Shown here: piece after piece, positions 25,964 to 35,389 of the stretch
Layout: each line of letters opens with the position of its first letter
Position numbering within the stretch: position 1 is the first letter of the stretch
Source of the DNA: Rubellimicrobium sp.
GTDB taxonomy: Bacteria > Pseudomonadota > Alphaproteobacteria > Rhodobacterales > Rhodobacteraceae
NCBI GenBank assembly: GCA_019454835.1
Contig: JACFNP010000001.1
Span: forward strand, 1 to 64,000
DNA: 64,000 nt
Reading direction: 5' to 3'
The notes under the pieces: generated by a model
Database searches by the model: none
What the model was told of the DNA's origin: nothing
Seen by the model: the letters and a program-made list of their open reading frames with translations, nothing else
Program-made: the position numbers and the translations under genes

Positions 25964-26053
25964 CGTCATTGCGAGCGAAGCGAAGCAATCCATTCCGGGC
26001 ACGGCGCCCGGCCCCGTGGATTACCGCGTCGGCTTCGCCTCCTCGCAATGACG
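25964..26053. repeat. Family A repeat, variant loop
   Basis: Same outer arms (CGTCATTGCGAG / CTCGCAATGACG) but inner arm GAAGCAATCCA and a different GC-rich core (GGGCACGGCGCCCGGCCCC). It is closer to the GCAATCC form of this repeat seen in many other bacteria. Confidence 0.85.
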
Positions 26054-26063
26054 GCGGGAACAT

Positions 26064-26152
26064 CGTCATTGCGAGGCGCAAGCCGAAGCAACCCCGACCG
26101 CTCGCACACAACATCGGGATTGCTTCGTCGGCTTTGCCTCCTCGCAATGACG
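26064..26152 (+). repeat. Family A palindromic repeat
   Basis: Complete copy, loop CCGCTCGCACACAACA, directly after the variant copy. A right-half fragment (CTCCTCGCAATGACGG) follows at 26168-26183. Confidence 0.9.
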
Positions 26153-26197
26153 GGAGAAAGGCTTCGGCTCCTCGCAATGACGGCGCCCCGGACGCCC

Positions 26198-27199
26198 CTA
26201 CCTCCTCACCCGCGCCAGCCTGAGCACCAGGCGTTCGACCAGTGCGGCCTCGGGGGCGCGGGTGCCCGAGCGCAGTTGCAGGTCGCAGTCGACCACCAGC
26301 GAAAGCGCCGAACCCAGCGCCTGCACCCCCCAGTCGCGCGCCTGCCGGGCCATGAGATCGCGGCGCCGGAATCCGCCGCGTGCAAAGACCGGCGCCTTCG
26401 GGTCGGCGGCGATCTGGTGCAACTGCCGCACCCGTCGCCCCAGCGCAATCGCGATCGCCACCGGCTGCGTCCCCTGCGCAACCAGCCGCGCCAGCAGCGC
26501 CGCCGAACGGGCCTCGTCGCGGTCCATCACCGCGTCGGCCAGCGAATCGAGATCGGCCTCCCATGACAGCGGCGCACAGGCGGCGACATCCTCGGCACTG
26601 ACCTCGGCGTCGCGGCCATACATGTAGAGACCCAGCTTCTCGACCGTCTGGCGGAAATCGCCCGGTTCCAGCACCTGCGCCAGTTCCGCCAGATCGCGCC
26701 GCGCGCCGGAGGCAATGCGGGTCAGACCGGCGGCGGCCAGCATCGCCGCCACCTGCGCCTGATCGGGTGGTTCATCATAAAGCGTGATGGCGGCGGCCCG
26801 TTTCGCGCCCTCGAACAGCTTGCGCAGCGCGGAACGCGGCGTCAGCGCCCCCGCCGTCACCACGATCTGCGCATCGCCCGGCCGCCAGTCGTCCAGCGCG
26901 GCCCCGATGACCGGGGCCAGCGCGTCGCCCGCATCCTCGACCACCACGGCGCGCGGGCCGGGAAAGAAGCCGGTGGCGCGGGCGGCGTCGATCAGCGCGG
27001 CGGGGTCTTTTCGCAGGTCTGCCCCGGCGATGCGGGTGAGGCGCATTTCTTCATCCGCCCCCGGCCCGGTAATCGCGGCGGCGACCGCGATGCGGGCATC
27101 GGCCACGCGCATCGCGTCCTCACCCGAGATCAGCACCCCCGCCATTGCGGGGTCGGGCGCCTTCAGGAACGCTGCCGCCTCGCGCCCGCGCAGCAGCAT
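26198..27199 (-). CDS. holA: DNA polymerase III subunit delta
   Basis: Clamp-loader subunit that opens the beta sliding clamp. 333 residues. N-terminus [20 protein letters not shown] then VLISGEDAMRVADARIAV; the clamp-loader region TGFFPGPRAVVVEDAGDALA and the C-terminal helical collar (LHQIAADPKAPVFARGGFRR) agree with alphaproteobacterial HolA. It starts within the stop of lptE (TGATG), last gene of leuS-lptE-holA, a gene order conserved widely in proteobacteria. Confidence 0.93.
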   Translation of the reverse strand: MLLRGREAAAFLKAPDPAMAGVLISGEDAMRVADARIAVAAAITGPGADEEMRLTRIAGADLRKDPAALIDAARATGFFPGPRAVVVEDAGDALAPVIGAALDDWRPGDAQIVVTAGALTPRSALRKLFEGAKRAAAITLYDEPPDQAQVAAMLAAAGLTRIASGARRDLAELAQVLEPGDFRQTVEKLGLYMYGRDAEVSAEDVAACAPLSWEADLDSLADAVMDRDEARSAALLARLVAQGTQPVAIAIALGRRVRQLHQIAADPKAPVFARGGFRRRDLMARQARDWGVQALGSALSLVVDCDLQLRSGTRAPEAALVERLVLRLARVRR

Positions 27200-27684
27200 C
27201 AGCCTGCCCCGAGCGCAAGCATCTGCGTCACGATCTGGTCGGCAAGCTGCACCATCAGCCGTTCATGCGCGTCGATGGCGGCGGCGCGCAGGGCGACGGT
27301 GTTCGACAGGCCCGAATCATAGCCCGCAAAGGCCCGCGCCCGGCCCTCTCCGACCAGCGGCCCGTCCGCGCCCTCGGTCAGCCGCCAACCGGCCTGCCCG
27401 GTCACCGTCGCCCGGCCGATGCTGCCGTCGGCCCCGTAGGCGGCGCTGCTTTCGTCGGTGTCGAGCGTTACCGTCAGATGCCAGCGCGCCGCATCGGCGC
27501 GGCCCAGCCGGTCCTCGATCCGGGCAAGCAGGCGGTAGCCGTCCACAGTCGCCGGAGCGGTGATCGCGGTGGCGCCCCGGAACCGCCCCGCGCCGCCTTC
27601 GCCCATCGCGGGCACGAAGCCGCAGCCCGCCAGCGCCAGCCCGGCGCCCAGAAGCCCGCGTCTGGTGGGTCTAGACCACCACAT
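27199..27684 (-). CDS. lptE: LPS assembly lipoprotein LptE
   Basis: Plug of the LptD outer-membrane LPS translocon. 161 residues, with a lipoprotein signal [16 protein letters not shown] (lipobox LAGC, cysteine at about residue 21). The following sequence is poorly conserved, as usual for LptE; identity rests on the lipobox, the size and the leuS-lptE-holA synteny. It overlaps leuS by 14 nt and holA by 1 nt. Confidence 0.85.
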   Translation of the reverse strand: MWWSRPTRRGLLGAGLALAGCGFVPAMGEGGAGRFRGATAITAPATVDGYRLLARIEDRLGRADAARWHLTVTLDTDESSAAYGADGSIGRATVTGQAGWRLTEGADGPLVGEGRARAFAGYDSGLSNTVALRAAAIDAHERLMVQLADQIVTQMLALGAG

Positions 27685-30217
27685 TGACGATGCGCCCCGG
27701 CACCACGATCAGCTTCTTCGGCGCGGCCCCGGCAAGGGCGCGCTGCACGGCATCATCGGCCAGAACCAGCGCCTCGATGTCCGTGGTGCCCAGATCGCGC
27801 GGCACGGTGATCTCGCCGCGCCGCTTGCCGTTCACCTGGATCGGCAAGGTCACCTCGTCGCGCGCCAGCATCGCGGCATCGGCCACGGGCCACGGCGCTT
27901 CGGCCACCAGCCCCAGCCCGCCGAGCAGGTGCCAGATTTCTTCGGCCAGATGCGGGGTCATCGGCGCCATGAGCTGCGCAAGGGTCCGCAGCGCCGCCTT
28001 GCGCGCCGCGCCGCCCGCATCCGATTTCGCCAGCGTGCCGGTGAACGCATAAAGCCGGGCGATCGCGGCGTTGAAGCCGAAGCTCTCGATGCCGAGCGTC
28101 ACGTCCTCGATGGTGCGGTGCATGGCGCGGATCAGGTCGGCGTCACCCGGCCCGGTGCCGTCGCCCGCCTGCGCGGCCTCGTCGGCCAGGCGCCAGACGC
28201 GGGCCAGATGCCGGTGAGCGGCCTCGGCGCCGGACGCCGTCCATTCGACATCACGTTCGGGCGGGCTGTCCGACAGCACGAACCAGCGCGCGGTATCGGC
28301 GCCGTATTGCGCAACGATATTCACCGGATCGACGACGTTCTTCTTGGATTTCGACATCTTGGCCGAAGGGACCACCTCGACCGCCTCGCCGGTGGCCTTC
28401 AGGCGACCGTCCGCGACATCCTCGGGGAAATGATAGACCGGCCGCCCCTGCGCGTCGCGGGTGCGGTAGATTTCATGCGTCACCATGCCCTGCGTGAACA
28501 GCGCCGCGAAGGGTTCGGCGCAGGTCGCGGGCAGGTGGCCGGTGCGGATCATCGCCCGCGCGAAAAATCGCGAATAGAGCAGGTGCAGGATCGCGTGCTC
28601 GATGCCGCCGATATACTGGTCGACGTTCATCCAGTATGCGGCCTCATCCTGCGCCACCGGCACCTCGGCATGTGGCGAGGTGAAGCGGGCGTAATACCAG
28701 CTCGAGTCCACGAAGGTATCCATCGTGTCGGTCTCGCGCCGCGCCGCGCCGCCGCAGTCGGGGCAGGTGCAATGCTTCCATGTCGGGTGCCGGTCGAGCG
28801 GGTTGCCGGGCTGGTCGAACGTCACGTCATCGGGCAGGCGGACGGGCAGGTTTTCCTTCTTCTCGGCCACCACGCCACAGGCGGGACAATGAACGACCGG
28901 GATCGGGCAACCCCAGTAGCGCTGCCGCGACAGGCCCCAGTCGCGCAGACGAAAGCGGGTGACGCCCTTGCCGATGCCGCGCTTTTCGCATTCGGCGATG
29001 GCTGCGGCGACAGCGGCCTCGCCGGTCTGCACCGCCTCGCCCGCAAAGCCGCGGATGTAGCGCACGGGTTGTTCCTTCGGCGGAACATAGGCCTCGCGCA
29101 GCGGCGCCTCGTCGGTGCCTTCGGCGACAAAGACCGGCGGGATCGGCAGCCCGTATTTCGAGGCGAATTCAAAGTCGCGCTGGTCATGCGCCGGGCAGCC
29201 AAAGATCGCCCCGGTGCCGTAGTCGACCAGAATGAAATTGGCGATCCAGACCGGCAGGGTTTCCCCCGGCTTCAGCGGGTGCGCCACGCGCAGCCCGGTG
29301 TCGAAGCCCAGCTTCTCGCCGGTCTCGAGCGCCTCGGCGGTCGTCGCCCCGTGTCGGGCCTGCGCGCAGAAGGCGGCGACATCGGCGCGGTCGCCTTCCA
29401 GCGCGCGGGCCAGAGGATGATCGGGCGAGATACCAAGGAAGCTCGCCCCCATCAGCGTGTCGGGGCGGGTGGTATAGACCTCGATCGTCTCGTGTCCGGC
29501 CAGCGGCGCGGTCAGGGCAAAACCCATCTGGAGGCCCCGGCTCTTGCCGATCCAGTTGGCCTGCATGAGCCGCACCTTGGCGGGCCAGTCCTCGAGCCCG
29601 TCCAGCGCGGACAGCAGTTCCTCGGAATAGTCCGAGATGCGGAAGAACCACTGCACCAGCTCGCGGCGTTCCACCTCGGCGCCCGAACGCCAGCCCTTGC
29701 CGTCGATCACCTGTTCGTTGGCCAGCACGGTCATGTCGACCGGATCCCAGTTCACCACCGCCGCCTTGCGATAGACGAGGCCCGCTTCCAGCATATCGAG
29801 GAACAGGGCCTGCTGCTGGCCGTAATAATCCTCGTCGCAGGTGGCGAATTCGCGCGACCAGTCCAGCGACCAGCCCATCGGCCGCATCTGCGCCTTCATC
29901 TCGGCGATATTGGCGCGGGTCCATTGCGCGGGATGGCCGCCCGATTGCATGGCGGCGTTTTCCGCAGGCATCCCGAAGGCGTCCCAGCCCATCGGATGCA
30001 GCACGTTGAAGCCGCGCGCCTTCTTGTAGCGCGCCACCACGTCGCCCATCGTGTAGTTGCGCACATGGCCCATGTGGATGCGCCCCGAGGGATAGGGGAA
30101 CATCTCGAGGACATAGTATTTCTTCTGTCCCGGACGATGCGCGGCGCGGAAGGTGCCCGAGGTATCCCAGGCGGCTTGCCATTTCGCTTCGATCTCGGCG
30201 GCGGAATATCGTGACAT
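27671..30217 (-). CDS. leuS: Leucyl-tRNA synthetase
   Basis: Charges tRNA-Leu. 848 residues, class I synthetase. HIGH-like motif [20 protein letters not shown] near residue 45, the editing domain ([12 protein letters not shown], conserved T-rich and D residues), and the KMSKS loop [17 protein letters not shown] around residue 620. The CP1 and zinc-binding region contains [10 protein letters not shown] and [10 protein letters not shown], two CxxC pairs. First gene of leuS-lptE-holA. A triplet of family A repeats lies upstream. Confidence 0.97.
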   Translation of the reverse strand: MSRYSAAEIEAKWQAAWDTSGTFRAAHRPGQKKYYVLEMFPYPSGRIHMGHVRNYTMGDVVARYKKARGFNVLHPMGWDAFGMPAENAAMQSGGHPAQWTRANIAEMKAQMRPMGWSLDWSREFATCDEDYYGQQQALFLDMLEAGLVYRKAAVVNWDPVDMTVLANEQVIDGKGWRSGAEVERRELVQWFFRISDYSEELLSALDGLEDWPAKVRLMQANWIGKSRGLQMGFALTAPLAGHETIEVYTTRPDTLMGASFLGISPDHPLARALEGDRADVAAFCAQARHGATTAEALETGEKLGFDTGLRVAHPLKPGETLPVWIANFILVDYGTGAIFGCPAHDQRDFEFASKYGLPIPPVFVAEGTDEAPLREAYVPPKEQPVRYIRGFAGEAVQTGEAAVAAAIAECEKRGIGKGVTRFRLRDWGLSRQRYWGCPIPVVHCPACGVVAEKKENLPVRLPDDVTFDQPGNPLDRHPTWKHCTCPDCGGAARRETDTMDTFVDSSWYYARFTSPHAEVPVAQDEAAYWMNVDQYIGGIEHAILHLLYSRFFARAMIRTGHLPATCAEPFAALFTQGMVTHEIYRTRDAQGRPVYHFPEDVADGRLKATGEAVEVVPSAKMSKSKKNVVDPVNIVAQYGADTARWFVLSDSPPERDVEWTASGAEAAHRHLARVWRLADEAAQAGDGTGPGDADLIRAMHRTIEDVTLGIESFGFNAAIARLYAFTGTLAKSDAGGAARKAALRTLAQLMAPMTPHLAEEIWHLLGGLGLVAEAPWPVADAAMLARDEVTLPIQVNGKRRGEITVPRDLGTTDIEALVLADDAVQRALAGAAPKKLIVVPGRIVNVVV

Positions 30218-30305
30218 GGGAGGCCCTTCGGGATTGCCCGATGTCTCTAGCGGATGGTGCGGGCAAGGGCCAGACGGTCGCGCAGGCCGACCGGCGCCAA
30301 GGTGG

Positions 30306-30394
30306 CGTCATTGCGAGGAGGCGCAGCCGACGTGGCAACCCCGATGCTGGGTGTGAGCGGTCGAGGTTGCTTCGCCTGCGCCTCGCGGGTGACG
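30306..30394 (-). repeat. Family A repeat (triplet 2, copy 1)
   Basis: Loop reads TGCTGGGTGTGAGCGG (inverted orientation). The right outer arm is CCTCGCGGGTGACGG, a variant arm. Confidence 0.85.
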
Positions 30395-30406
30395 GGGGGG
30401 AAATGT

Positions 30407-30491
30407 CGTCATTGCGAGGAGCCGCAGGCGACGAAGCAACCCGATGGTGTGTGTGAGCGGTCGGGGTTGCTTCGCTGCGCTCGCAATGACG
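30407..30491 (-). repeat. Family A repeat (triplet 2, copy 2)
   Basis: Starts 101 nt after copy 1; loop TGGTGTGTGTGAGCGG, arms CGTCATTGCGAGG / CTCGCAATGACG. Confidence 0.9.
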
Positions 30492-30501
30492 AGAACACCT
30501 C

Positions 30502-30591
30502 CGTCATTGCGAGGAGGCGAAGCCGACGCGGCAACCCCGATGCTCATGCGCGAGCATCCGGGGTTGCTTCGCCTGCGCCTCGCGGGTGACG
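30502..30591. repeat. Family A repeat (triplet 2, copy 3, divergent loop)
   Basis: Starts 95 nt after copy 2; the loop is itself palindromic (GATGCTCATGCGCGAGCATC), unlike the other copies. Right arm is the GCGGGTGACG variant. Confidence 0.8.
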
Positions 30592-30712
30592 CCACCCTTG
30601 CACCGCGCCGCCGCACCACCCCGGTTGACCCCCGGCCCGGCAGGGCCTAATCGGGGGCGCCGCCGTCACGGGCGGCCAAGTTGCCGCAACCTTGTCAAAA
30701 CGGACCTAAGCT

Positions 30713-31345
30713 GTGCGCCTGCTTCCCGGTATCCTTGCCATGACGGTGATCGTCGTGGCCTCGAACATCCTCGTGCAGTTCCTGCTCTGGGACGGGCTGC
30801 TGACCTGGGGCGCCTTTACCTATCCGTTCGCCTTTCTGGTCACCGAGATCGTGAACCGCCTCTACGGCACCGCCGCCGCGCGGCGCGTGGTGCTGGCGGG
30901 GTTTGCGACCGGCATCGCCTGTTCACTGGTCGGCACACAGGTGATGCTGGAATTCGGCCCGGCGGTGACGTTGCGGGTCGCGGTCGCCTCGGCCACGGCG
31001 TTTCTCTGTTCGCAGACCTCGGACATCCTGATCTTCAACCGGCTGCGGCGGCAGGTCTGGTGGCTGGCGCCGCTGGTCGCCTCGGCGGCGAGTTCGGTCG
31101 TGGATACCGCCGCGTTCTTTGCCACCGCGTTTTCCGGCGCGCTTGGCCTGTTCTTCCCCGCCGGTGCCAACGCCGCCGTCGCCTGGGCACAAGAGGCCAC
31201 GCCGCTGCTGACCCTTGGCCCCCAGATGCCGATGTGGGTCTCGCTCGGGCTGGCCGATCTGGGGGTCAAGCTGGTGATCGCCATGGTGGCGCTGCTGCCG
31301 TTCCGGCTGGTGGTGGCGCGTGTGCTTGGCGCACGCACCGTCTGA
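30713..31345 (+). CDS. Queuosine precursor transporter (YhhQ/VUT family)
   Basis: 210-residue integral membrane protein with about six hydrophobic segments. Family (PF02592) features are AFTYPFAFLVTEIVNRLYG near the N-terminus and VDTAAFFATAF in the middle. E. coli YhhQ imports preQ0/preQ1 for tRNA queuosine. Starts at GTG 30713 with only a weak upstream RBS; an in-frame ATG at 30740 is an alternative. I see no queuosine synthesis genes next to it. Confidence 0.85.
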   Translation: MRLLPGILAMTVIVVASNILVQFLLWDGLLTWGAFTYPFAFLVTEIVNRLYGTAAARRVVLAGFATGIACSLVGTQVMLEFGPAVTLRVAVASATAFLCSQTSDILIFNRLRRQVWWLAPLVASAASSVVDTAAFFATAFSGALGLFFPAGANAAVAWAQEATPLLTLGPQMPMWVSLGLADLGVKLVIAMVALLPFRLVVARVLGARTV

Positions 31346-31365
31346 GCGGTTTCTGTCGCAAGGGG

Positions 31366-31539
31366 CAGGGCAATCTGGCGAACGACATAATCCGTCATTG
31401 CGAGGAGGCGAAGCCGACGAAGCAACCCCGATGTTATTGAGCAAGCGGTCGAGGTTGCTTCACTTCGTTCGCAATGACGGGGTTTGCGAGCGGCGGTGCC
31501 GTGCCAACCCGCGCAGCCGCAGTTCGCCCGATTGCCGTG
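31366..31539. mobile_element. Composite MITE-like element with 18-bp terminal inverted repeats
   Basis: Left end CAGGGCAATCTGGCGAAC, right end GTTCGCCCGATTGCCGTG; these are inverted repeats matching at 16 of 18 positions. A family A hairpin lies inside. No ORF and no obvious target-site duplication. Confidence 0.55.
31393..31479 (-). repeat. Family A palindromic repeat inside composite element
   Basis: Loop TGTTATTGAGCAAGCGG; outer arms CGTCATTGCGAGG / TTCGCAATGACG. Confidence 0.9.
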
Positions 31540-31556
31540 CTGCCGGGGAAATTCAT

Positions 31557-31562
31557 TTGACT
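31557..31562 (+). promoter_or_regulatory. Possible -35 box of the arfB leader
   Basis: TTGACT matches a -35 hexamer; no good -10 is seen 16-18 nt downstream (nearest ACCTTG), so this is tentative. Confidence 0.25.
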
Positions 31563-31605
31563 TTTGCCCCGACCGTGGCACCTTGCCCCCATCTGCAACC
31601 CAGCG

Positions 31606-31619
31606 AAAGGAGGTGATCC
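31606..31619 (+). promoter_or_regulatory. Extended Shine-Dalgarno, full anti-SD match
   Basis: AAAGGAGGTGATCC is complementary to the whole 3' tail of 16S rRNA. The AGGAGG core ends 7 nt before the GTG at 31621, the ideal distance. Segment CACCTCCT at 31726-31733 could pair with AGGAGGTG and hide it. Confidence 0.75.
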
Positions 31620-31620
31620 A

Positions 31621-31677
31621 GTGTCGAGAAGGTCATTGGAGAAAGGCGTCGGGACAGTCCGGGGGGCGGAAATCTGA
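31621..31677 (+). CDS. Putative 18-residue leader peptide upstream of arfB
   Basis: A GTG-started ORF of 18 codons (MSRRSLEKGVGTVRGAEI) directly follows an exceptionally strong Shine-Dalgarno. It ends 118 nt before the arfB-like ATG. The peptide is basic in its first half. Its translation would affect the downstream structures: the palindrome GGTTTGCAAACC (31689-31700), the anti-SD CACCTCCT (31726-31733) and the terminator-like hairpin at 31746-31767. A leader-peptide or attenuator role is inferred; the peptide may have no function of its own. Confidence 0.55.
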   Translation: MSRRSLEKGVGTVRGAEI

Positions 31678-31743
31678 GGCAGCCCTCAGGTTTGCAAACC
31701 GCGGGTGGATGCGTCTAACCGACCCCACCTCCTGAACTTTCGA

Positions 31744-31772
31744 GGGGTCGCGCCGGAAGGTGCGGCCCTTTC
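31744..31772 (+). terminator. Terminator-like hairpin in the arfB leader
   Basis: GGTCGCGCC-GGAA-GGTGCGGCC forms a 9-bp stem (two G-U pairs) with a GGAA tetraloop, extendable by GGG/CTT pairs and followed by CTTTCGCTTCC. It lies 24 nt before the ATG, so it would act as an attenuator or as a structure near the start. Confidence 0.5.
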
Positions 31773-31795
31773 GCTTCCGTCACGGCATCCGGACC

Positions 31796-32215
31796 ATGCT
31801 CCACATCACCGACACCATCACCATCGCCGACTGGGAACTGACCGAGACCTTCGTGCGCGCCAGCGGTCCCGGCGGGCAGAACGTGAACAAGGTTGCGACG
31901 GCGGTGGAGCTGCGCTTCGAGGCCGCGCGTTCGCCCGCGCTGTCGGACGCGGCCAAGGCGCGGCTGCGGCGGCTGGCGGGCACGCGCTGGACGCAGGAGG
32001 GCGCCATCGTCCTGTTCGTGCAGGACACCCGCAGCCAGGCCCGCAACCGCGAGATCGCGCGCGAGCGGCTGGCCGCGCTGATCCGCACGGCGCTGGTGGC
32101 GCCGAAACGGCGGCTCGCCACCCGCCCCACGCGCGGCTCGGTCGAACGGCGTCTGGCCGCCAAACGCGCCCGCGCGGCGGTGAAAGCCGGGCGCAGCGAT
32201 ACCGGCGAGGAATAG
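31796..32215 (+). CDS. arfB: Alternative ribosome-rescue factor / peptidyl-tRNA hydrolase (ArfB/YaeJ)
   Basis: Releases ribosomes stalled on mRNAs without a stop codon by hydrolysing peptidyl-tRNA. 139 residues: the catalytic GGQ motif in SGPGGQNVNKVATAVELRF (about residues 24-42), then the RF-1-like domain, and a basic C-terminal tail (PTRGSVERRLAAKRARA) that in E. coli YaeJ enters the empty mRNA channel. It lacks the codon-recognition domain of RF1/RF2. The ATG at 31796 was chosen because the family starts with H-I-x-(D/T)-x-I. It sits behind an unusual structured leader. Confidence 0.88.
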   Translation: MLHITDTITIADWELTETFVRASGPGGQNVNKVATAVELRFEAARSPALSDAAKARLRRLAGTRWTQEGAIVLFVQDTRSQARNREIARERLAALIRTALVAPKRRLATRPTRGSVERRLAAKRARAAVKAGRSDTGEE

Positions 32216-32223
32216 GGCGGGGG

Positions 32224-32304
32224 CGTCACCCGCGAGACGACGCGGCAACCCCGCCGTTGTCGAGCACCGGATCGGGGTTGCTTTGCCTGCGGCTCGCAAT
32301 GACG
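32224..32304. repeat. Family A repeat (triplet 3, copy 1, divergent)
   Basis: Left arm CGTCACCCGCGAG is the GGGTGAC-type variant; right arm CTCGCAATGACG. Core is divergent (GTTGTCGAGCACCGG). Confidence 0.75.
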
Positions 32305-32314
32305 CTGTTCTTTC

Positions 32315-32403
32315 CGTCATTGCGAGGAGGCGCAGCCGACGAAGCAACCCCGAGGACATTGAGTGAGCGGTCGGGGTTGCTTCGGCTTCGCCTCGCAATG
32401 ACG
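32315..32403 (-). repeat. Family A repeat (triplet 3, copy 2)
   Basis: Complete copy; loop ACATTGAGTGAGCGG (inverted orientation). Starts 91 nt after copy 1. Confidence 0.9.
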
Positions 32404-32416
32404 ATGCTCTTTTCCC

Positions 32417-32503
32417 CGTCACCCGCGAGGTGACGCAGCCGACGCGGCAACCCCGATGGTTTCGCACAAAGGTTCGCGGTTGCTTCGCCTCCTCGCACTG
32501 ACC
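32417..32503. repeat. Family A repeat (triplet 3, copy 3, divergent)
   Basis: Left arm CGTCACCCGCGAGG; right arm CCTCGCACTGACC has substitutions. Core diverged. Confidence 0.7.
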
Positions 32504-32579
32504 GTTGCCCCCGCCTTGACCGGCACGCGGCCTTTCACTACGCCCGCCGCAACATCCGCAAACCCGCAGGAGTCCCGTC

Positions 32580-33686
<1,107 letters not shown>

Positions 33687-33721
33687 GCCACCGCCCCCGG
33701 ATGCGCGGGCAAAGGTGACGC

Positions 33722-33844
33722 GGCGGCCTGTTCGGCCGCCGGATGCTACCTGTGGCGGCCTGTTCGGCCGCCGGATACCAGGCGTCTGTGGCGGCCTATT
33801 CGGCCGCCGGATCGTATACGTCTGTGGCGGCCTATTCGGCCGCC
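33722..33844. repeat. Four tandem palindromes between leuB and aldehyde dehydrogenase gene
   Basis: GGCGGCC-T(G/A)TTC-GGCCGCC hairpins at 33722-33740, 33754-33772, 33790-33808 and 33826-33844, periods 32, 36 and 36 nt. The last overlaps the stop codon region of the minus-strand aldehyde dehydrogenase gene. No T-runs follow. Confidence 0.9.
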
Positions 33845-35283
33845 ACGGGCACATCCCAGTTCGAGATCGCCTTGCTGACGAGGAATTCCTCGATCCCCCA
33901 GACGCCACCCTCGCGCGCCCCGCCCGAGGCACCGATGCCGCCGAAGAACGACCCCTTCGCCAGCCCCTTGCCGTTCATCGAGATCATCCCCGCGTTCAGC
34001 CGCCGTGCCAGCCGGTTGCGGCGCGGGCCGTCGCTGCTCTGGACGTAGTTCGTCAGACCGTAGACCGTGTCGTTGGCGATGGCGACGGCCTCGTCCTCGG
34101 TGTCGAAGGGCAGGATCGACAGGACCGGGCCGAAGATTTCCTCGCGCTCGATGGTCATGCCGGGTTTCACGTCGGCAAAGATCGTCGGGCGCACGAAGAA
34201 GCCCTTGTTCAGCCCTTCGGGGCGGCCAAGACCGCCCGCGACCAGACGGGCGCCTTCCTCGATGCCTTTCTGGATGTAGCCCTGCACCTGGTCCCATTGC
34301 CGCGCGTTCACCACCGGGCCGATATGGGGGCCTTGCTGGTCGGAATGCCCGACACGGGTGGCCTCGGCCACGGCGCGGGCCTGTTCCACGGCCTCGTCGT
34401 AGCGCGACCGTTCGACCAGCATCCGGGTGGGGGCGTTGCAGGACTGGCCCGAGTTGTTGAACACATGCCGCACGCCGCGCGCAACCGCATCCGCGTCGGC
34501 ATCGGCGAAGATCAGGTTCGCGCCCTTGCCGCCCAGTTCCAGCACCACGCGCTTGAACGTGTCGGCAGCCACCCGCCCGATGGCGCGGCCCGCGCGGGTG
34601 GACCCGGTGAACGAGACCATCGCCACGTCGGGATGACCCGAAAGCTGCGTGCCGACCCCGGCGCCGTCGCCGTTCACCAGATTGAACACGCCCGGCGGGC
34701 AGCCTGCCTCGTCCAGCAGTTCGGCGAACAGCAGCGAGGACAGCGGCGCCTGTTCGGACGGCTTCAGCACGATTGTGCAGCCCGCCAGCAGCGCCGGGAT
34801 CACCTTGAGCGTGACCTGGTTCATCGGCCAGTTCCACGGCGTGATGAGGCCGACGACCCCGATCGGCTCCATCGCGATGCGCGAGTCGGGGGTATCGGCG
34901 CGCAGCGGGCGCAGGAACCGGAAATCGCGGAAGGCTTCGAGGAAGTTTTCGGTATGGTCGGGGACGCAGGGCGCCTGTTCGTCGCGGGCAAGGTCGATGG
35001 GCGCGCCCATTTCAAGGCTGATCGCCTGCGCCATTTCCTCGGCCCGCGCGTGGTAGCGGGCAAGGAACCGTTCCACCAGCGCGACGCGGTCGGCCGGGTC
35101 GCTGACCGACCACGCCGGAAAGGCGGCCTTCGCGGCGGCGACGGCGGCATTGGTATCGGCCTCGCCACCCAGCGAGATGATGGCCGACGGTTCCTCGGTC
35201 GAGGGATTGATGACGACGTGATCGCGGCCCTCGAGAGGGGCGACCCATGCGCCGTCGATGTAGAAAGCGCGCTTCTCGATCAT
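33832..35283 (-). CDS. Aldehyde dehydrogenase family protein
   Basis: NAD(P)-dependent oxidation of an aldehyde to the acid. 483 residues. Start ATG 35283 with GGAG upstream. Conserved N in TPWNWPMNQVTLKV, cofactor FTGSTRAGRAIGR, the catalytic glutamate in VVLELGGKGANLIF, the catalytic cysteine in FNNSGQSCNAPTRMLVERS, and EEIFGPVLSILPF. The NNSGQSC form of the active site marks a subgroup distinct from betaine aldehyde and succinate semialdehyde dehydrogenases (usual GQ-x-C). Substrate unknown. Divergent from the peroxiredoxin gene. Confidence 0.88.
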   Translation of the reverse strand: MIEKRAFYIDGAWVAPLEGRDHVVINPSTEEPSAIISLGGEADTNAAVAAAKAAFPAWSVSDPADRVALVERFLARYHARAEEMAQAISLEMGAPIDLARDEQAPCVPDHTENFLEAFRDFRFLRPLRADTPDSRIAMEPIGVVGLITPWNWPMNQVTLKVIPALLAGCTIVLKPSEQAPLSSLLFAELLDEAGCPPGVFNLVNGDGAGVGTQLSGHPDVAMVSFTGSTRAGRAIGRVAADTFKRVVLELGGKGANLIFADADADAVARGVRHVFNNSGQSCNAPTRMLVERSRYDEAVEQARAVAEATRVGHSDQQGPHIGPVVNARQWDQVQGYIQKGIEEGARLVAGGLGRPEGLNKGFFVRPTIFADVKPGMTIEREEIFGPVLSILPFDTEDEAVAIANDTVYGLTNYVQSSDGPRRNRLARRLNAGMISMNGKGLAKGSFFGGIGASGGAREGGVWGIEEFLVSKAISNWDVPVAAE

Positions 35284-35312
35284 TGCTGTCTCCTCGCAAA
35301 ATTCGCATGGCG

Positions 35313-35333
35313 GCCATGCCGATGTGGCATGGC
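35313..35333. promoter_or_regulatory. Operator-like palindrome between divergent ALDH and peroxiredoxin genes
   Basis: GCCATGCC-GATGT-GGCATGGC: perfect 8-bp arms, 5-nt spacer. It overlaps the expected -35 position of a peroxiredoxin promoter whose -10 would be TATATA at 35353-35358. Confidence 0.5.
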
Positions 35334-35389
35334 GACGCAGGGTGACAATCCCTATATAAAGAGTCGGAAACCAGAAAGGGAGTGCCGAC

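Larger units (their letters stand above)
30218..30712. other. Gene-free stretch with a triplet of family A repeats
   Basis: 495 nt between the divergent leuS and yhhQ-type genes, mostly three tandem family A repeats (30306-30591). The leuS promoter must lie in 30218-30305 and the other promoter in 30592-30712; no convincing boxes were identified. Confidence 0.8.
31346..31795. other. Gene-poor stretch: composite repeat element and arfB leader
   Basis: 450 nt without a long gene. The first part is a 174-bp composite element with terminal inverted repeats (31366-31539); the second (31557-31795) is a structured leader with a 18-codon ORF before the arfB-like gene. Confidence 0.75.
32216..32579. 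other. Gene-free stretch with a triplet of family A repeats
   Basis: 364 nt between arfB and leuB: three tandem family A repeats at 32224-32503, then the leuB leader. No clear promoter seen. Confidence 0.8.

Noticed and set aside
27560-30214. 884-residue open frame on the plus strand
   Set aside because: Antisense to leuS across its length; Arg/His/Gly rich shadow.
33722-33844. Tandem palindromes as a CRISPR array
   Set aside because: Only four short palindromic units with 13-17 bp related spacers, and one overlaps a coding sequence.
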